Below, piece after piece: positions 15,589 to 22,568 of a stretch of 64,000 nt of DNA (positions within the stretch are counted from its first letter, which is position 1; each line of letters opens with the position of its first letter). The stretch is from Streptomyces bungoensis (GTDB lineage: Bacteria; Actinomycetota; Actinomycetes; Streptomycetales; Streptomycetaceae). The notes beneath the pieces are model-generated. The model had not been told where the DNA came from. It saw only the letters and a list, made by a program, of their open reading frames with translations, and did not search any database. The position numbers were made by a program, and so were the translations under genes. Location: contig NZ_KQ948856.1 of NCBI RefSeq assembly GCF_001514215.1, positions 124,001 to 188,000 on the forward strand. The letters run 5' to 3'.

Positions 15589-16722
15589 CTACGCGAGATA
15601 CGCGGGGGCCGCCACGGGCAACGTAAATCGGAACTCGGCGCCGCCGCCGGCGGCGCGGCCGACCGTGATGGTGCCGCCGTGGGCCTCGACGATGCCCTTG
15701 ACGATGTAGAGCCCGAGGCCGGTGCCGCCGCGCTTGCTGCCCCGCCAGAAGCGGGTGAAGACGCGGTTCATGGACTCCTCCGGGATGCCTGGCCCCTCGT
15801 CGCTCACCGTGACCGACGTGCCGGTTTCCTCGCCCTCGCGCGGGGACGCGGTGGGCGTGACGTCAATGGTGACGGTTCCCTCGCCGTGGCGCACGGCATT
15901 TTCCAGCAGGTTGCTGAGCACCTGGTCGATCTTGTCGGGGTCGGCCCACAGGGCGGGCAGCGGCTGTTCGAGGCGCAGCAGGAAGCGGTCGGCCCGCTGG
16001 CCGGCGGCGACGTAGGCCTGGATGTGGCGGCCGACGGCCGCGCCGATGTCGACGGGCTGCCGGCGCAGCTCCAGGCGGCCGGAGTCGATGCGGGAGATGT
16101 CGAGCAGCTCGGCGATGAGCCGGGTGACGCGGTCGGCGTCGGCGTCGACGGTCTCCAGCATCAGCCGCTTCTGGTCGTCGGTGAAGCGTTCCCACTTGGC
16201 CAGCAGGGTGGCGGTGAAGCCCTTGACGGAGGTCAGCGGGGACCGCAGCTCGTGGGCGACGGTGGCGATCAGCTCGGCGTGGCTGCGCTCGGTGCGGCGG
16301 CGGGCCTCGGTGTCGCGCAGGGCGACGACGAGGCTGCGGACGGGGCCGAGGGGTTCGTCGCGCACGAACCGGGCGGAGACGAGGACCTCCCTGCCGCCGG
16401 GCAGCAGCAGGTTGCGCTCGGGCTGCCGGGTGCGGATCGCGAGCCCGCCGTAGGGGTCGGTGAGCTGCCACCAGCGCCGGCCCTCCAGGTCCTCCAGCGG
16501 CAGCGCCTTCTCCAGCGGCTGCCCGAGGGCGTCGGCGGCCCGGACGGCGGTGATGCGCTCGGCGGCGGCGTTGAAGCGGACGACACGGCCGCTCTCGTCG
16601 GCGACGACCAGTCCGTCGGGCAGCTGGTCGGCGTCGAGGCCCGTGTGGTCCGCGAGCCGGGGCACCGGCGCGCGCTCCGCGTGCCGCCCCTCCGGCGCAG
16701 TGCTCCTGCCGGCCACCCTCAT
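15589..16722 (-). CDS. PAS-domain sensor histidine kinase, orphan
   Basis: 377 residues, soluble. A PAS domain (about 25-140, PDGLVVADESGRVVRFNAAAERI) is followed by a HisKA dimerisation helix with the phospho-acceptor in ATVAHELRSPLTSVKGF. The HATPase domain carries N box NLLENAVRHG, G1 DEGPGIPE and G2 GGTGLGLYIVKGI. There is no transmembrane segment, so the signal is cytoplasmic. No response regulator lies nearby; it is an orphan between pheST and the trmH/ribosomal cluster. From memory, the same gene occupies this position in S. coelicolor. Partner and signal are unknown. Confidence 0.93.
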   Translation of the reverse strand: MRVAGRSTAPEGRHAERAPVPRLADHTGLDADQLPDGLVVADESGRVVRFNAAAERITAVRAADALGQPLEKALPLEDLEGRRWWQLTDPYGGLAIRTRQPERNLLLPGGREVLVSARFVRDEPLGPVRSLVVALRDTEARRRTERSHAELIATVAHELRSPLTSVKGFTATLLAKWERFTDDQKRLMLETVDADADRVTRLIAELLDISRIDSGRLELRRQPVDIGAAVGRHIQAYVAAGQRADRFLLRLEQPLPALWADPDKIDQVLSNLLENAVRHGEGTVTIDVTPTASPREGEETGTSVTVSDEGPGIPEESMNRVFTRFWRGSKRGGTGLGLYIVKGIVEAHGGTITVGRAAGGGAEFRFTLPVAAPAYLA

Positions 16723-16772
16723 CCCCGTACCCCACCTCTCAGACGGCGCAGGGCCCCGAGCTGGTCACCTTA

Positions 16773-17639
16773 CTAGCTCTCGGTGACGGAACGGCACCCT
16801 CCGGAGGCGCGCTGTGCGCGGGCCGACGCGTAGAGACATACGGCGGCGGCCGTCGCGAGGTTCAGGCTCTCGGCCTTTCCGTGGAGGGGGACGCGGACGA
16901 CGGCGTCGGCGAGGGCGCGGGTCTCCTCGGGCAGGCCCCAGGCCTCGTTGCCGAACACCCAGGCGGTGGGGCCGCCCATGCTGCCCTTGTCCAGTTCCTC
17001 GTCCAGGTCCCGGTCACCGGCGCCGTCGGCGGCGACGATCCGCACGCCGGCGTCCTTCAGCCCGCGCACGGCGTCCGCCACGGGCACGCCGACGGCCACG
17101 GGCAGGTGGAAGAGGGAGCCGACGGAGGCCCGGACCGCCTTGGGGTTGTACAGGTCGACGGAGGCGTCGGTCAGCACGACCGCCTCGGCTCCGGCGGCGT
17201 CGGCGCACCGCAGCACGGTCCCGGCGTTGCCGGGGTCCCGCACGTGGGCGAGCACGGCGACCAGCCGGGGCCGGGCGGCGAGGACGTCCGCGAACGGGGT
17301 GTCCAGGAACCGGCAGACGCCGACGAGGCCCTGCGGGGTGACGGTGGTGGAGACGTCGGCGATGACGTCCTCGGAGGCGAGGTGCACCCGGGCGCCGGCG
17401 TCGCGTGCCGCCCCGACGATGTCGGCGTACCGCTCCGCCGCCTCGACGGTGGCGAACAGTTCGACGAGGGTGGGGGTGCCGTCGACGCGGTGCCCGGCGG
17501 CCTCCCTGACGGCCTGCGGCCCCTCCGCGAGGAACAGCCGGTCCTTGCCCCGGAAGTTCCGCTTCGCGAGCCGCCGGGCCGCGCTCACGCGGGCGGACCG
17601 GGGGGAGATCAGCTCGGGGGTGGGCATGCTCTGGGTCAC
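16773..17639 (-). CDS. TrmH/SpoU family RNA 2'-O-methyltransferase
   Basis: 288 residues from GTG 17639; ATG 17627 (MPTPELISPRSARV) is an equally good start. The N-terminal L30e-like substrate-binding domain (RRLAKRNFRGKDRLFLAEG) precedes the trefoil-knot SPOUT domain with motif 1 HVRDPGNAGTVLRCADAAG, motif 2 AWVFGNEAWGL and motif 3 VRVPLHGKAESLNLATAAAV. It transfers methyl from S-adenosylmethionine to a ribose 2'-OH of rRNA or tRNA. The family includes the thiostrepton-resistance methylase, but the exact target cannot be read from sequence. It lies just downstream of rplT, consistent with ribosome maturation. Confidence 0.92.
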   Translation of the reverse strand: MTQSMPTPELISPRSARVSAARRLAKRNFRGKDRLFLAEGPQAVREAAGHRVDGTPTLVELFATVEAAERYADIVGAARDAGARVHLASEDVIADVSTTVTPQGLVGVCRFLDTPFADVLAARPRLVAVLAHVRDPGNAGTVLRCADAAGAEAVVLTDASVDLYNPKAVRASVGSLFHLPVAVGVPVADAVRGLKDAGVRIVAADGAGDRDLDEELDKGSMGGPTAWVFGNEAWGLPEETRALADAVVRVPLHGKAESLNLATAAAVCLYASARAQRASGGCRSVTES

Positions 17640-17688
17640 CTTCGGGGGGAGTGCGACGTGCGGCGGGTCCTGGTCTGCGGCAACAGCA

Positions 17689-17717
17689 GGACCCGCAAGC
17701 CATGAGCCTGCGGGTCC
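17689..17717 (-). terminator. Terminator of the infC-rpmI-rplT operon
   Basis: GGACCCGCA (17689-17697) pairs with TGCGGGTCC (17709-17717) across an 11-nt loop, 31 nt after the rplT stop. Confidence 0.65.
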
Positions 17718-17747
17718 AGTGAACGTCGGCCTAGGGCCGGCGTCGCG

Positions 17748-18131
17748 TCACGCGGCCTTCGGCGCGTTGACGTCCGACGGCAGCGCCTTCTGCGCGGCCT
17801 CGACGAGCGCGGCGAACGCGGTGGCGTCGTTGACGGCCAGCTCGGCCAGGATCTTGCGGTCGACCTCGATGTTCGCGGCCTTCAGACCCTGGATGAAGCG
17901 GTTGTACGTGATGCCGTTGGCGCGGGCAGCGGCGTTGATGCGCTGGATCCACAGCTGACGGAAGTCGCCCTTGCGCTTCTTGCGGTCGTTGTAGTTGTAG
18001 ACCAGCGAGTGGGTGACCTGCTCCTTGGCCTTGCGGTACAGGCGCGAACGCTGACCGCGGTAGCCGGAGGCCTGCTCGAGGATCGCCCGGCGCTTCTTGT
18101 GGGCGTTGACTGCCCGCTTGACGCGTGCCAC
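17748..18131 (-). CDS. rplT: 50S ribosomal protein L20
   Basis: 127 residues, the standard length. It begins MARVKRAVNAHKKRRAILEQ and contains the family core YRGQRSRLYRKAKEQV and LWIQRINAAARANGITYNRFI. L20 binds 23S rRNA early in large-subunit assembly. In Bacillus and E. coli it also binds its own operon leader to repress expression (established there). It is the last gene of infC-rpmI-rplT, 95 nt after rpmI. Confidence 0.98.
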   Translation of the reverse strand: MARVKRAVNAHKKRRAILEQASGYRGQRSRLYRKAKEQVTHSLVYNYNDRKKRKGDFRQLWIQRINAAARANGITYNRFIQGLKAANIEVDRKILAELAVNDATAFAALVEAAQKALPSDVNAPKAA

Positions 18132-18226
18132 TTGTTAACTCCTTGTAGCGGGGTCGTGGGGTGCTCACACGACCCGGAAACGATTGGGTCCCGGTCCAGA
18201 CGTACGGCGCTCGGCGGCGCCGGGCG

Positions 18227-18421
18227 TCACTTGCCGAGAAGCTTCTTGATCTTCGCGGCGTCGCCCGGGGCCATCTCGGCGTTGCCGGTGAGGCGGCGCG
18301 TCACGCGGGACGACTTGTGCTCGAGCAGGTGGCGCTTGCCGGCGCGCTCACGGAGCACCTTGCCGGAGCCGGTGACCTTGAAGCGCTTGCTGGCACCGCT
18401 GTGCGACTTGTTCTTCGGCAT
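18227..18421 (-). CDS. rpmI: 50S ribosomal protein L35
   Basis: 64 residues: MPKNKSHSGASKRFKVTGSG followed by the basic KVLRERAGKRHLLEHKSSRVTRRL segment, the complete L35 fold. It is a large-subunit protein lying between infC (109 nt upstream) and rplT, the universal operon order. Confidence 0.98.
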   Translation of the reverse strand: MPKNKSHSGASKRFKVTGSGKVLRERAGKRHLLEHKSSRVTRRLTGNAEMAPGDAAKIKKLLGK

Positions 18422-18530
18422 AGCGCCGTTCTCTCCTCGTCAGTGGCGCTCCGGTGCCCGGTCGCGAAAACCGGGCACGGTGGAGCGTCGCTCTTGTATC
18501 GGTTACATCCTGGGGACGGGTCCCCCGGGA

Positions 18531-19169
18531 TCACGCCTCGGCAGGCTCCTCGTACGGCGCCTCAGCCTCGGCAGGGTTCTGCGACTTACCGGGGTTCGCC
18601 TTCGCCTCGGCCTTGCGGGCCTCCTGCGCCTGACGGGCCTCGGCCATCGCCTCGGTCTTCTTCTTGTGCGGACCGAGGACCATGATCATGTTGCGGCCGT
18701 CCTGCTTCGGGTTCGACTCCACGAAGCCGAGGTCCTGGACGTCCTCCGCGAGCCGCTGCAGCAGCCGGTAGCCCAGCTCGGGCCGGGACTGCTCGCGACC
18801 ACGGAACATGATCGTGATCTTGACCTTGTCGCCCTGCTTGAGGAACCGGACGACGTGACCCTTCTTGGTGTCATAGTCGTGCGGGTCGATCTTCGGCCGG
18901 AGCTTCATCTCCTTGATGACCGTGTGCGCCTGGTTCTTGCGCGCCTCACGGGCCTTCATGGCCGACTCGTACTTGAACTTCCCGTAGTCCATGAGCTTGC
19001 ACACGGGCGGACGGGCGTTCGCCGCGACCTCGACCAGGTCCAGGTCGTACTCCTGCGCAAGCTCCAGTGCCTTGGCCAGGGGGACGATGCCCACCTGCTC
19101 GCCACTGGGACCGACAAGTCGCACCTCGGGAACGCGAATCCGGTCGTTGATGCGGGGCTCGGCGCTGAT
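18531..19169 (-). CDS. infC: Translation initiation factor IF-3, probable ATC start
   Basis: About 212 residues. The N-domain (RINDRIRVPEVRLVGPSGEQ, KLMDYGKFKYE) and C-domain (KEMKLRPKIDPHDYDTKKGH, MFRGREQSRPELG) are complete, followed by a charged C-terminal tail of about 40 residues common in Streptomyces. IF-3 binds the 30S subunit, proofreads start codons and prevents 70S formation. The best ribosome binding site, GAGGAGG (19180-19174), precedes ATC at 19169-19167, giving (M)SAEPRIND. The usual gene-finder choice, GTG 19193, has no such site. Rare AUU/AUC starts in infC are a known autoregulatory device elsewhere, because IF-3 rejects them. Confidence 0.95.
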   Translation of the reverse strand: MSAEPRINDRIRVPEVRLVGPSGEQVGIVPLAKALELAQEYDLDLVEVAANARPPVCKLMDYGKFKYESAMKAREARKNQAHTVIKEMKLRPKIDPHDYDTKKGHVVRFLKQGDKVKITIMFRGREQSRPELGYRLLQRLAEDVQDLGFVESNPKQDGRNMIMVLGPHKKKTEAMAEARQAQEARKAEAKANPGKSQNPAEAEAPYEEPAEA

Positions 19170-19251
19170 GGATCCTCCTCGGTAGCACCACACGGCGGTC
19201 TGGCGGACGGCCGCGTACGTCTTTTTCGTTAGACCTAACCGCGCCGAAGCA

Positions 19252-19307
19252 ACAAAAATGCCCCGGACGATCACAGGCGGGGCTCCAACGACTACCGGAG
19301 CACCGCC
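19252..19307 (-). promoter_or_regulatory. Candidate transcription attenuator in the infC leader
   Basis: Reading leftward, GGCGGTGCTCC (19307-19297) can pair with GGAGCCCCGCC (19286-19276), 10 of 11 bp with a 10-nt loop. Alternatively GCCCCG (19283-19278) pairs with CGGGGC (19265-19260), followed at once by ATTTTTGTT (19259-19251), an intrinsic terminator with a U-tract that is rare in this 70+ percent GC genome. The two stems share bases and exclude each other, the standard antiterminator/terminator layout. It lies about 80 nt upstream of infC. Confidence 0.6.
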
Positions 19308-19466
19308 GCGATGCCGCGGGGCGCGCTTTCGGGCGACTCCATCGTCCGTACGGAACGATGGCGGCCGCCTGACCGGGTGACCCGCCGTCCCGGGGGACGG
19401 TCAGGTGGGAGAATCGGAGCCTCCACTTGTGGGCCGGACACAGCTGGGTCCGACCGGTCATCCACC

Positions 19467-19475
19467 AGATTAGCA
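19467..19475 (-). promoter_or_regulatory. Probable infC operon promoter (extended -10)
   Basis: TGCTAATCT on the minus strand is an extended -10 (TGnTAATCT) about 290 nt upstream of the infC start. It would give a leader long enough to contain the attenuator. No good -35 hexamer is seen. Confidence 0.4.
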
Positions 19476-19557
19476 GGATCGCTTGACAACGGCGAATCGG
19501 GCCGGGCCCGCAAACGCCCGGTGAAAGGCGCGACCGGCACCGCTTATCGTGTGGGGC

Positions 19558-19914
19558 ATGAGTGAGACCCCTCCTGAGTCCCCCGACTTCGACGCGATGA
19601 CCCGGGACATCGCCGAGGTCCCCGCCGTCGAGGTGATCGTGACGGTCGCCGTCAACCTGATGAGCGCCGCCGCCGTGAAGCTCGGGCTGAGCGAGGAGGG
19701 CGAGAAGTACAAGGACCTGGACGAGGCCCGCAAGCTGATCTCCGCGCTCGCCGGCCTGCTGGACGCGAGCGCGACCGAGGTCAGCTCCTTCCACGCGGCC
19801 CCGCTGCGCGACGGCCTGAAGTCGCTGCAGCTGGCCTTCCGCGAGGCCTCGCTCGTGCCGGACGAGCCGGGCCAGGGACCGGGCGAGAAGTACACCGGCC
19901 CGATCTACGGCTAG
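19558..19914 (+). CDS. DUF1844 domain protein
   Basis: 118 residues from ATG 19558. The core VPAVEVIVTVAVNLMSAAAVKLGLSEEG and the helical DLDEARKLISALAGLLDASATEV match DUF1844, a small all-helical acidic family found next to infC in actinobacteria. The function is unknown. There is no signal peptide. TATCGT (19545-19550) lies 7 nt before the ATG, so the transcript is probably leaderless; no Shine-Dalgarno sequence is visible. It is divergent from the infC operon. Confidence 0.9.
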   Translation: MSETPPESPDFDAMTRDIAEVPAVEVIVTVAVNLMSAAAVKLGLSEEGEKYKDLDEARKLISALAGLLDASATEVSSFHAAPLRDGLKSLQLAFREASLVPDEPGQGPGEKYTGPIYG

Positions 19915-19927
19915 GCGCCGGACGCGC

Positions 19928-19970
19928 CCGGAGGGCCGGAGACCGCTCCTCGCGGTCTCCGGCCCTCCGG
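19928..19970. terminator. Hairpin between convergent genes
   Basis: A perfect 19-bp stem (19928-19946 with 19952-19970) with loop TCCTC separates the DUF1844 gene from the convergent repeat-protein gene. Confidence 0.9.
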
Positions 19971-20001
19971 CTTCGTACAGCGTGCCGACCGGTGAGACGG
20001 C

Positions 20002-20382
20002 TCAGCGGCGGTGGTGCCAGCCGCGGTCACGGTCACGGTCCCCGTCCCAGCGCCGGTCCCAGCCACGGTGCCAGCCGCGGTCCCGGTCGCGGTCGTGGTC
20101 CCAGCGGTGCCAGCCGCGGTCCCGGTCGCGGTCGTGGTCCCAGCGGTGCCAGCCGCGGTCCCGGTCGTGGTCACGGTGCCAGCCCCGGTCCCGGTCCCGG
20201 TCGTGGTCGCCGAAGCGGCCGTCGCGGTCACGGTCGCTCCCGCGGCTGTGCGAGTAGGCCCTCCCGCCGTCGCGGTCGTGGCCGGAGCCCGCGGCGAGCG
20301 CGGGCAGGGCGGCCGCGCCGACGAGTGCGCCCGAAGCCACGAATGCGGCGATCAGGCGGACCGTCGTACGAGAAACAGACAT
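20002..20382 (-). CDS. Secreted Asp/Arg/His/Trp-repeat protein of unknown function
   Basis: 126 residues from ATG 20382. A Sec signal peptide (about 1-31) ends LPALAA. The mature protein is almost entirely tandem repeats built from DHDRDRDRGWHRW (13 residues), ending in HHRR. It is strongly zwitterionic, with many His and regularly spaced Trp, and shows no recognised domain. Similar low-complexity secreted proteins occur in Streptomyces, but I know no function. His could bind metals and the alternating D/R runs could bind polyanions or form coacervates; both are speculation. The repeats persist at protein level with a consistent frame and a good signal peptide, so I take it as real. Confidence 0.75.
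   Translation of the reverse strand: MSVSRTTVRLIAAFVASGALVGAAALPALAAGSGHDRDGGRAYSHSRGSDRDRDGRFGDHDRDRDRGWHRDHDRDRGWHRWDHDRDRDRGWHRWDHDRDRDRGWHRGWDRRWDGDRDRDRGWHHRR
20030..20205 (-). repeat. 39-bp tandem repeats inside the secreted repeat protein gene
   Basis: A unit resembling GCCAGCCGCGGTCCCGGTCG... recurs about every 39 bp (13 codons) through most of the mature coding region, with shorter 27-30 bp variants at both ends. It is coding repetition, prone to slippage. Confidence 0.75.
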
Positions 20383-20526
20383 CGATCTGTCACCTCACGT
20401 TCGTGCACACCGGCCCTGGGCGGGGCCGGGCGTGCCATCCGAGTTTCCCGGCTCGTGTGCCGAGGCCCCACACTGTGGCCCGCCACGGCGGCACGGGACC
20501 GCGAACAAGACGTGCGTTACAGGGCG

Positions 20527-20538
20527 CAGATATATCTG
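20527..20538. promoter_or_regulatory. AT-rich palindrome CAGATATATCTG upstream of the repeat-protein gene
   Basis: A perfect 12-bp palindrome with an all-AT core lies 145 nt upstream of the repeat-protein start, in a 269-bp spacer that is less GC-rich than the rest. PadR-type regulators favour similar ATAT-centred sites. It could also overlap a -10. No regulator gene is adjacent. Confidence 0.35.
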
Positions 20539-20651
20539 TGACTCTCCCTTGTATGTGCCATTGACGGCTCTTGCGGCTTTCCGGCCGCCTTGTACTCATT
20601 CGAGCGGCTCAAGGCCCTCGGTAACAGGCACGGCCGTCTGTTCGACGGGTC

Positions 20652-21383
20652 TCATCCCCTGACGTACAGGGGCTCTCCCGGAGGGGTGGCCCCGGCCGGC
20701 AGCAGTGCCAGGTCGAGGCCGCGTGTCAGGCGCGCCCTCAGCGTTTCGTCGGCCGCGAGGCGCTCGGCGACCGCGCGGGCGGCCTCCGCGGGCGCGGCGG
20801 CCGGGTCGAGGACGAGGGCGAGGGTGCCGACGGCCCGGCCGGGCCCGAGGTGGGCGCGCAGCACGGAGGGCTCCGCCGCCACCGCCGTCCGGACGGCGTC
20901 GACTACGGCCGGGTCGGCAAGCGGGTCGGTGCTGGTGCGGCCCTCGGCGAGCGCGAGCAGCGCAGGGCCGGTCAGTTCGAAGGGCACCGGTCCGGCCAGG
21001 TCCAGCACGACGGTGTCCGCCTTCTCGTGGGCGGCGGCCTGCAGGGCCTGGTGCAGGGGTACGGCGACCGGGCGGGCCTGCGGGTCCCAGCGGGCGAGGG
21101 AGCCGGTGGAGGTGAAGGCGGGCAGCGCGGTGCGGCCGCCGGCCTTCAGCGTGGGTACGGCCATGTCGCTGGTCTTCTCGCGGCGCAGGCCGTTCTCGTC
21201 CTCCTCGACCTCGCCGAGGACGGCGACGACGGGCACCAGCAGCCGGGCGCCCTTCAGCGCCTCCAGGACGGGTTCCACGGCGCCGCGGTCCTCGGCCCAG
21301 GCGGCGAGCGCGGCGCTCAGCCGGGGGTCGGCGGAGCCGTCGTCGTCGGAGAAACCGGGGTCGGGAATGTTCTTCATCGCCAC
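20652..21383 (-). CDS. SseB family protein
   Basis: About 243 residues from GTG 21383 (MAMKNIPDPGFSDDDGSADP). The SseB N-terminal domain (PVLEALKGARLLVPVVAVLGEV...LPAFTSTGSLARW) is followed by a C-terminal domain (LGPGRAVGTLALVLDPAA). SseB-like proteins occur widely in actinobacteria; some relatives are secretion accessory factors, but no function is established here. It is cytoplasmic. TATAGG (21399-21394, minus) is 5-16 nt before three in-frame starts (21389, 21383, 21377), so a leaderless mRNA is likely and the exact start is uncertain. Confidence 0.88.
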   Translation of the reverse strand: MAMKNIPDPGFSDDDGSADPRLSAALAAWAEDRGAVEPVLEALKGARLLVPVVAVLGEVEEDENGLRREKTSDMAVPTLKAGGRTALPAFTSTGSLARWDPQARPVAVPLHQALQAAAHEKADTVVLDLAGPVPFELTGPALLALAEGRTSTDPLADPAVVDAVRTAVAAEPSVLRAHLGPGRAVGTLALVLDPAAAPAEAARAVAERLAADETLRARLTRGLDLALLPAGATPPGEPLYVRG

Positions 21384-21548
21384 GGTCACCGACCCTATAG
21401 CGGGCGATCCGCCGGGCTTCTCCCGGGCCGTCCCCACCCGGTGCGCAGCACGCCCGCCCACCCGGCGCACAGGAATCCCGGCGGACCCTGACCCGGCTCC
21501 CAGGTCCGTCCCGGGGAGCGCACAGTCCCCGCCTGAAGCATCGCGGGC

Positions 21549-22538
21549 ATGGAGCCCTCCGGATCCGGCCGCCGCACCGGCCGCCGCCGTGCCCGCCGTC
21601 CGCGCCGCCGCCCGCTTCTCGCCGCCGCCCTGGCCGTCGTCGCGGTCGGCGGGGTCACGGCGGGCGGCACGGTCTACGTGCACACGCGGGCACACCACCC
21701 CGGGGGCGGCGGGGCCGTATCGTCGGCGGCGGCGCCGTCGGCCTCCTCCCCGGCCGCGGCGGGTGAGGAGGCATCGGTGGAACCCGTGACCCGGTCGTCG
21801 CCTCCGGCGGCGCACCGCGACGCGCTGCTGGCCGAGGCGATGGCACGGGTGACCGTGCCCTCGGGGGCCCGGATCTCGGTCGCGGTGCTGGACCTGGACT
21901 CCGGCGACCGCGCCGTCCACGGCGACGACGCGTTCGACACGGCGAGCATCGTCAAGGTGGACATCCTCGCCGCGCTGCTGCTCCAGGCGCAGGACGCGGG
22001 GCGTCACCTGACGGCGGCGGAGCGGGCGTACGCCACGAAGATGATCGAGAACAGCGACAACGCCTCCGCCACGGCCCTGTGGCACGCCATCGGGCGGGCG
22101 GACGGGCTGGACGCCGCGAACCGGCGGTTCGGGCTGACGTCGACCTCGGGCGGCGACGGCGAGCTGTGGGGCCTGACGCAGACCACGGCCGCGGACCAAC
22201 TGGTCCTGCTGCGGCAGGTGTTCGGGGAGGGCTCGCTGCTGGGCGCGGCCTCGCGGAGTTACGTCCGGGGGCTGATGGAGGGGGTGGAGGCCGACCAGCG
22301 GTGGGGGGTGCCGGCGGCGGCCACCGGGTCGACGTGCGCGTGCGCGTTGAAGAACGGGTGGCTGCCCCGGAGCACGACCGGTCTGTGGGACGTCAACAGC
22401 ATCGGGCGAGTGACGGTGGACGGCACGGACTACCTGGTGGCGGTGCTCTCCGAGGGGACGGCCGATCTGGCGCGGGGCATCGCGCTGGTCGAGGCGGCCG
22501 CCCGGGCGGCCGTGGCGGGGTTCGCCTCCGCGTCGTAG
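21549..22538 (+). CDS. Membrane-anchored class A beta-lactamase-like serine hydrolase
   Basis: 329 residues. A very basic N-terminus (R-rich, 8-21) precedes one signal-anchor helix (about 22-43) and an Ala/Ser/Pro-rich linker to about residue 90. The hydrolase domain carries the catalytic SxxK as S133-I-V-K136, the SDN loop S169-D170-N171, and a KNGW in place of KTG (about residue 263). These are penicillin-interacting serine hydrolases acting on D-Ala peptides or beta-lactams outside the membrane. The Glu166 region is not obvious, so true lactamase activity is doubtful. It is convergent with the mycosin gene, 30 nt away. Confidence 0.88.
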   Translation: MEPSGSGRRTGRRRARRPRRRPLLAAALAVVAVGGVTAGGTVYVHTRAHHPGGGGAVSSAAAPSASSPAAAGEEASVEPVTRSSPPAAHRDALLAEAMARVTVPSGARISVAVLDLDSGDRAVHGDDAFDTASIVKVDILAALLLQAQDAGRHLTAAERAYATKMIENSDNASATALWHAIGRADGLDAANRRFGLTSTSGGDGELWGLTQTTAADQLVLLRQVFGEGSLLGAASRSYVRGLMEGVEADQRWGVPAAATGSTCACALKNGWLPRSTTGLWDVNSIGRVTVDGTDYLVAVLSEGTADLARGIALVEAAARAAVAGFASAS

Positions 22539-22568
22539 CCGTGTCCCGGCGATCTGTTCGTGATCAGG

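Noticed and set aside
19483..19488. TTGACA as a -35 box for the DUF1844 gene
   Set aside because: No acceptable -10 lies 16-19 bp downstream (19505-19512 is GC only). A -10 at 19545 with leaderless start fits better.
20010..20230. Regular short repeats resembling a CRISPR array
   Set aside because: Repeats are contiguous without unique spacers and encode DHDRDRDRGWHRW units in one frame of a signal-peptide protein.
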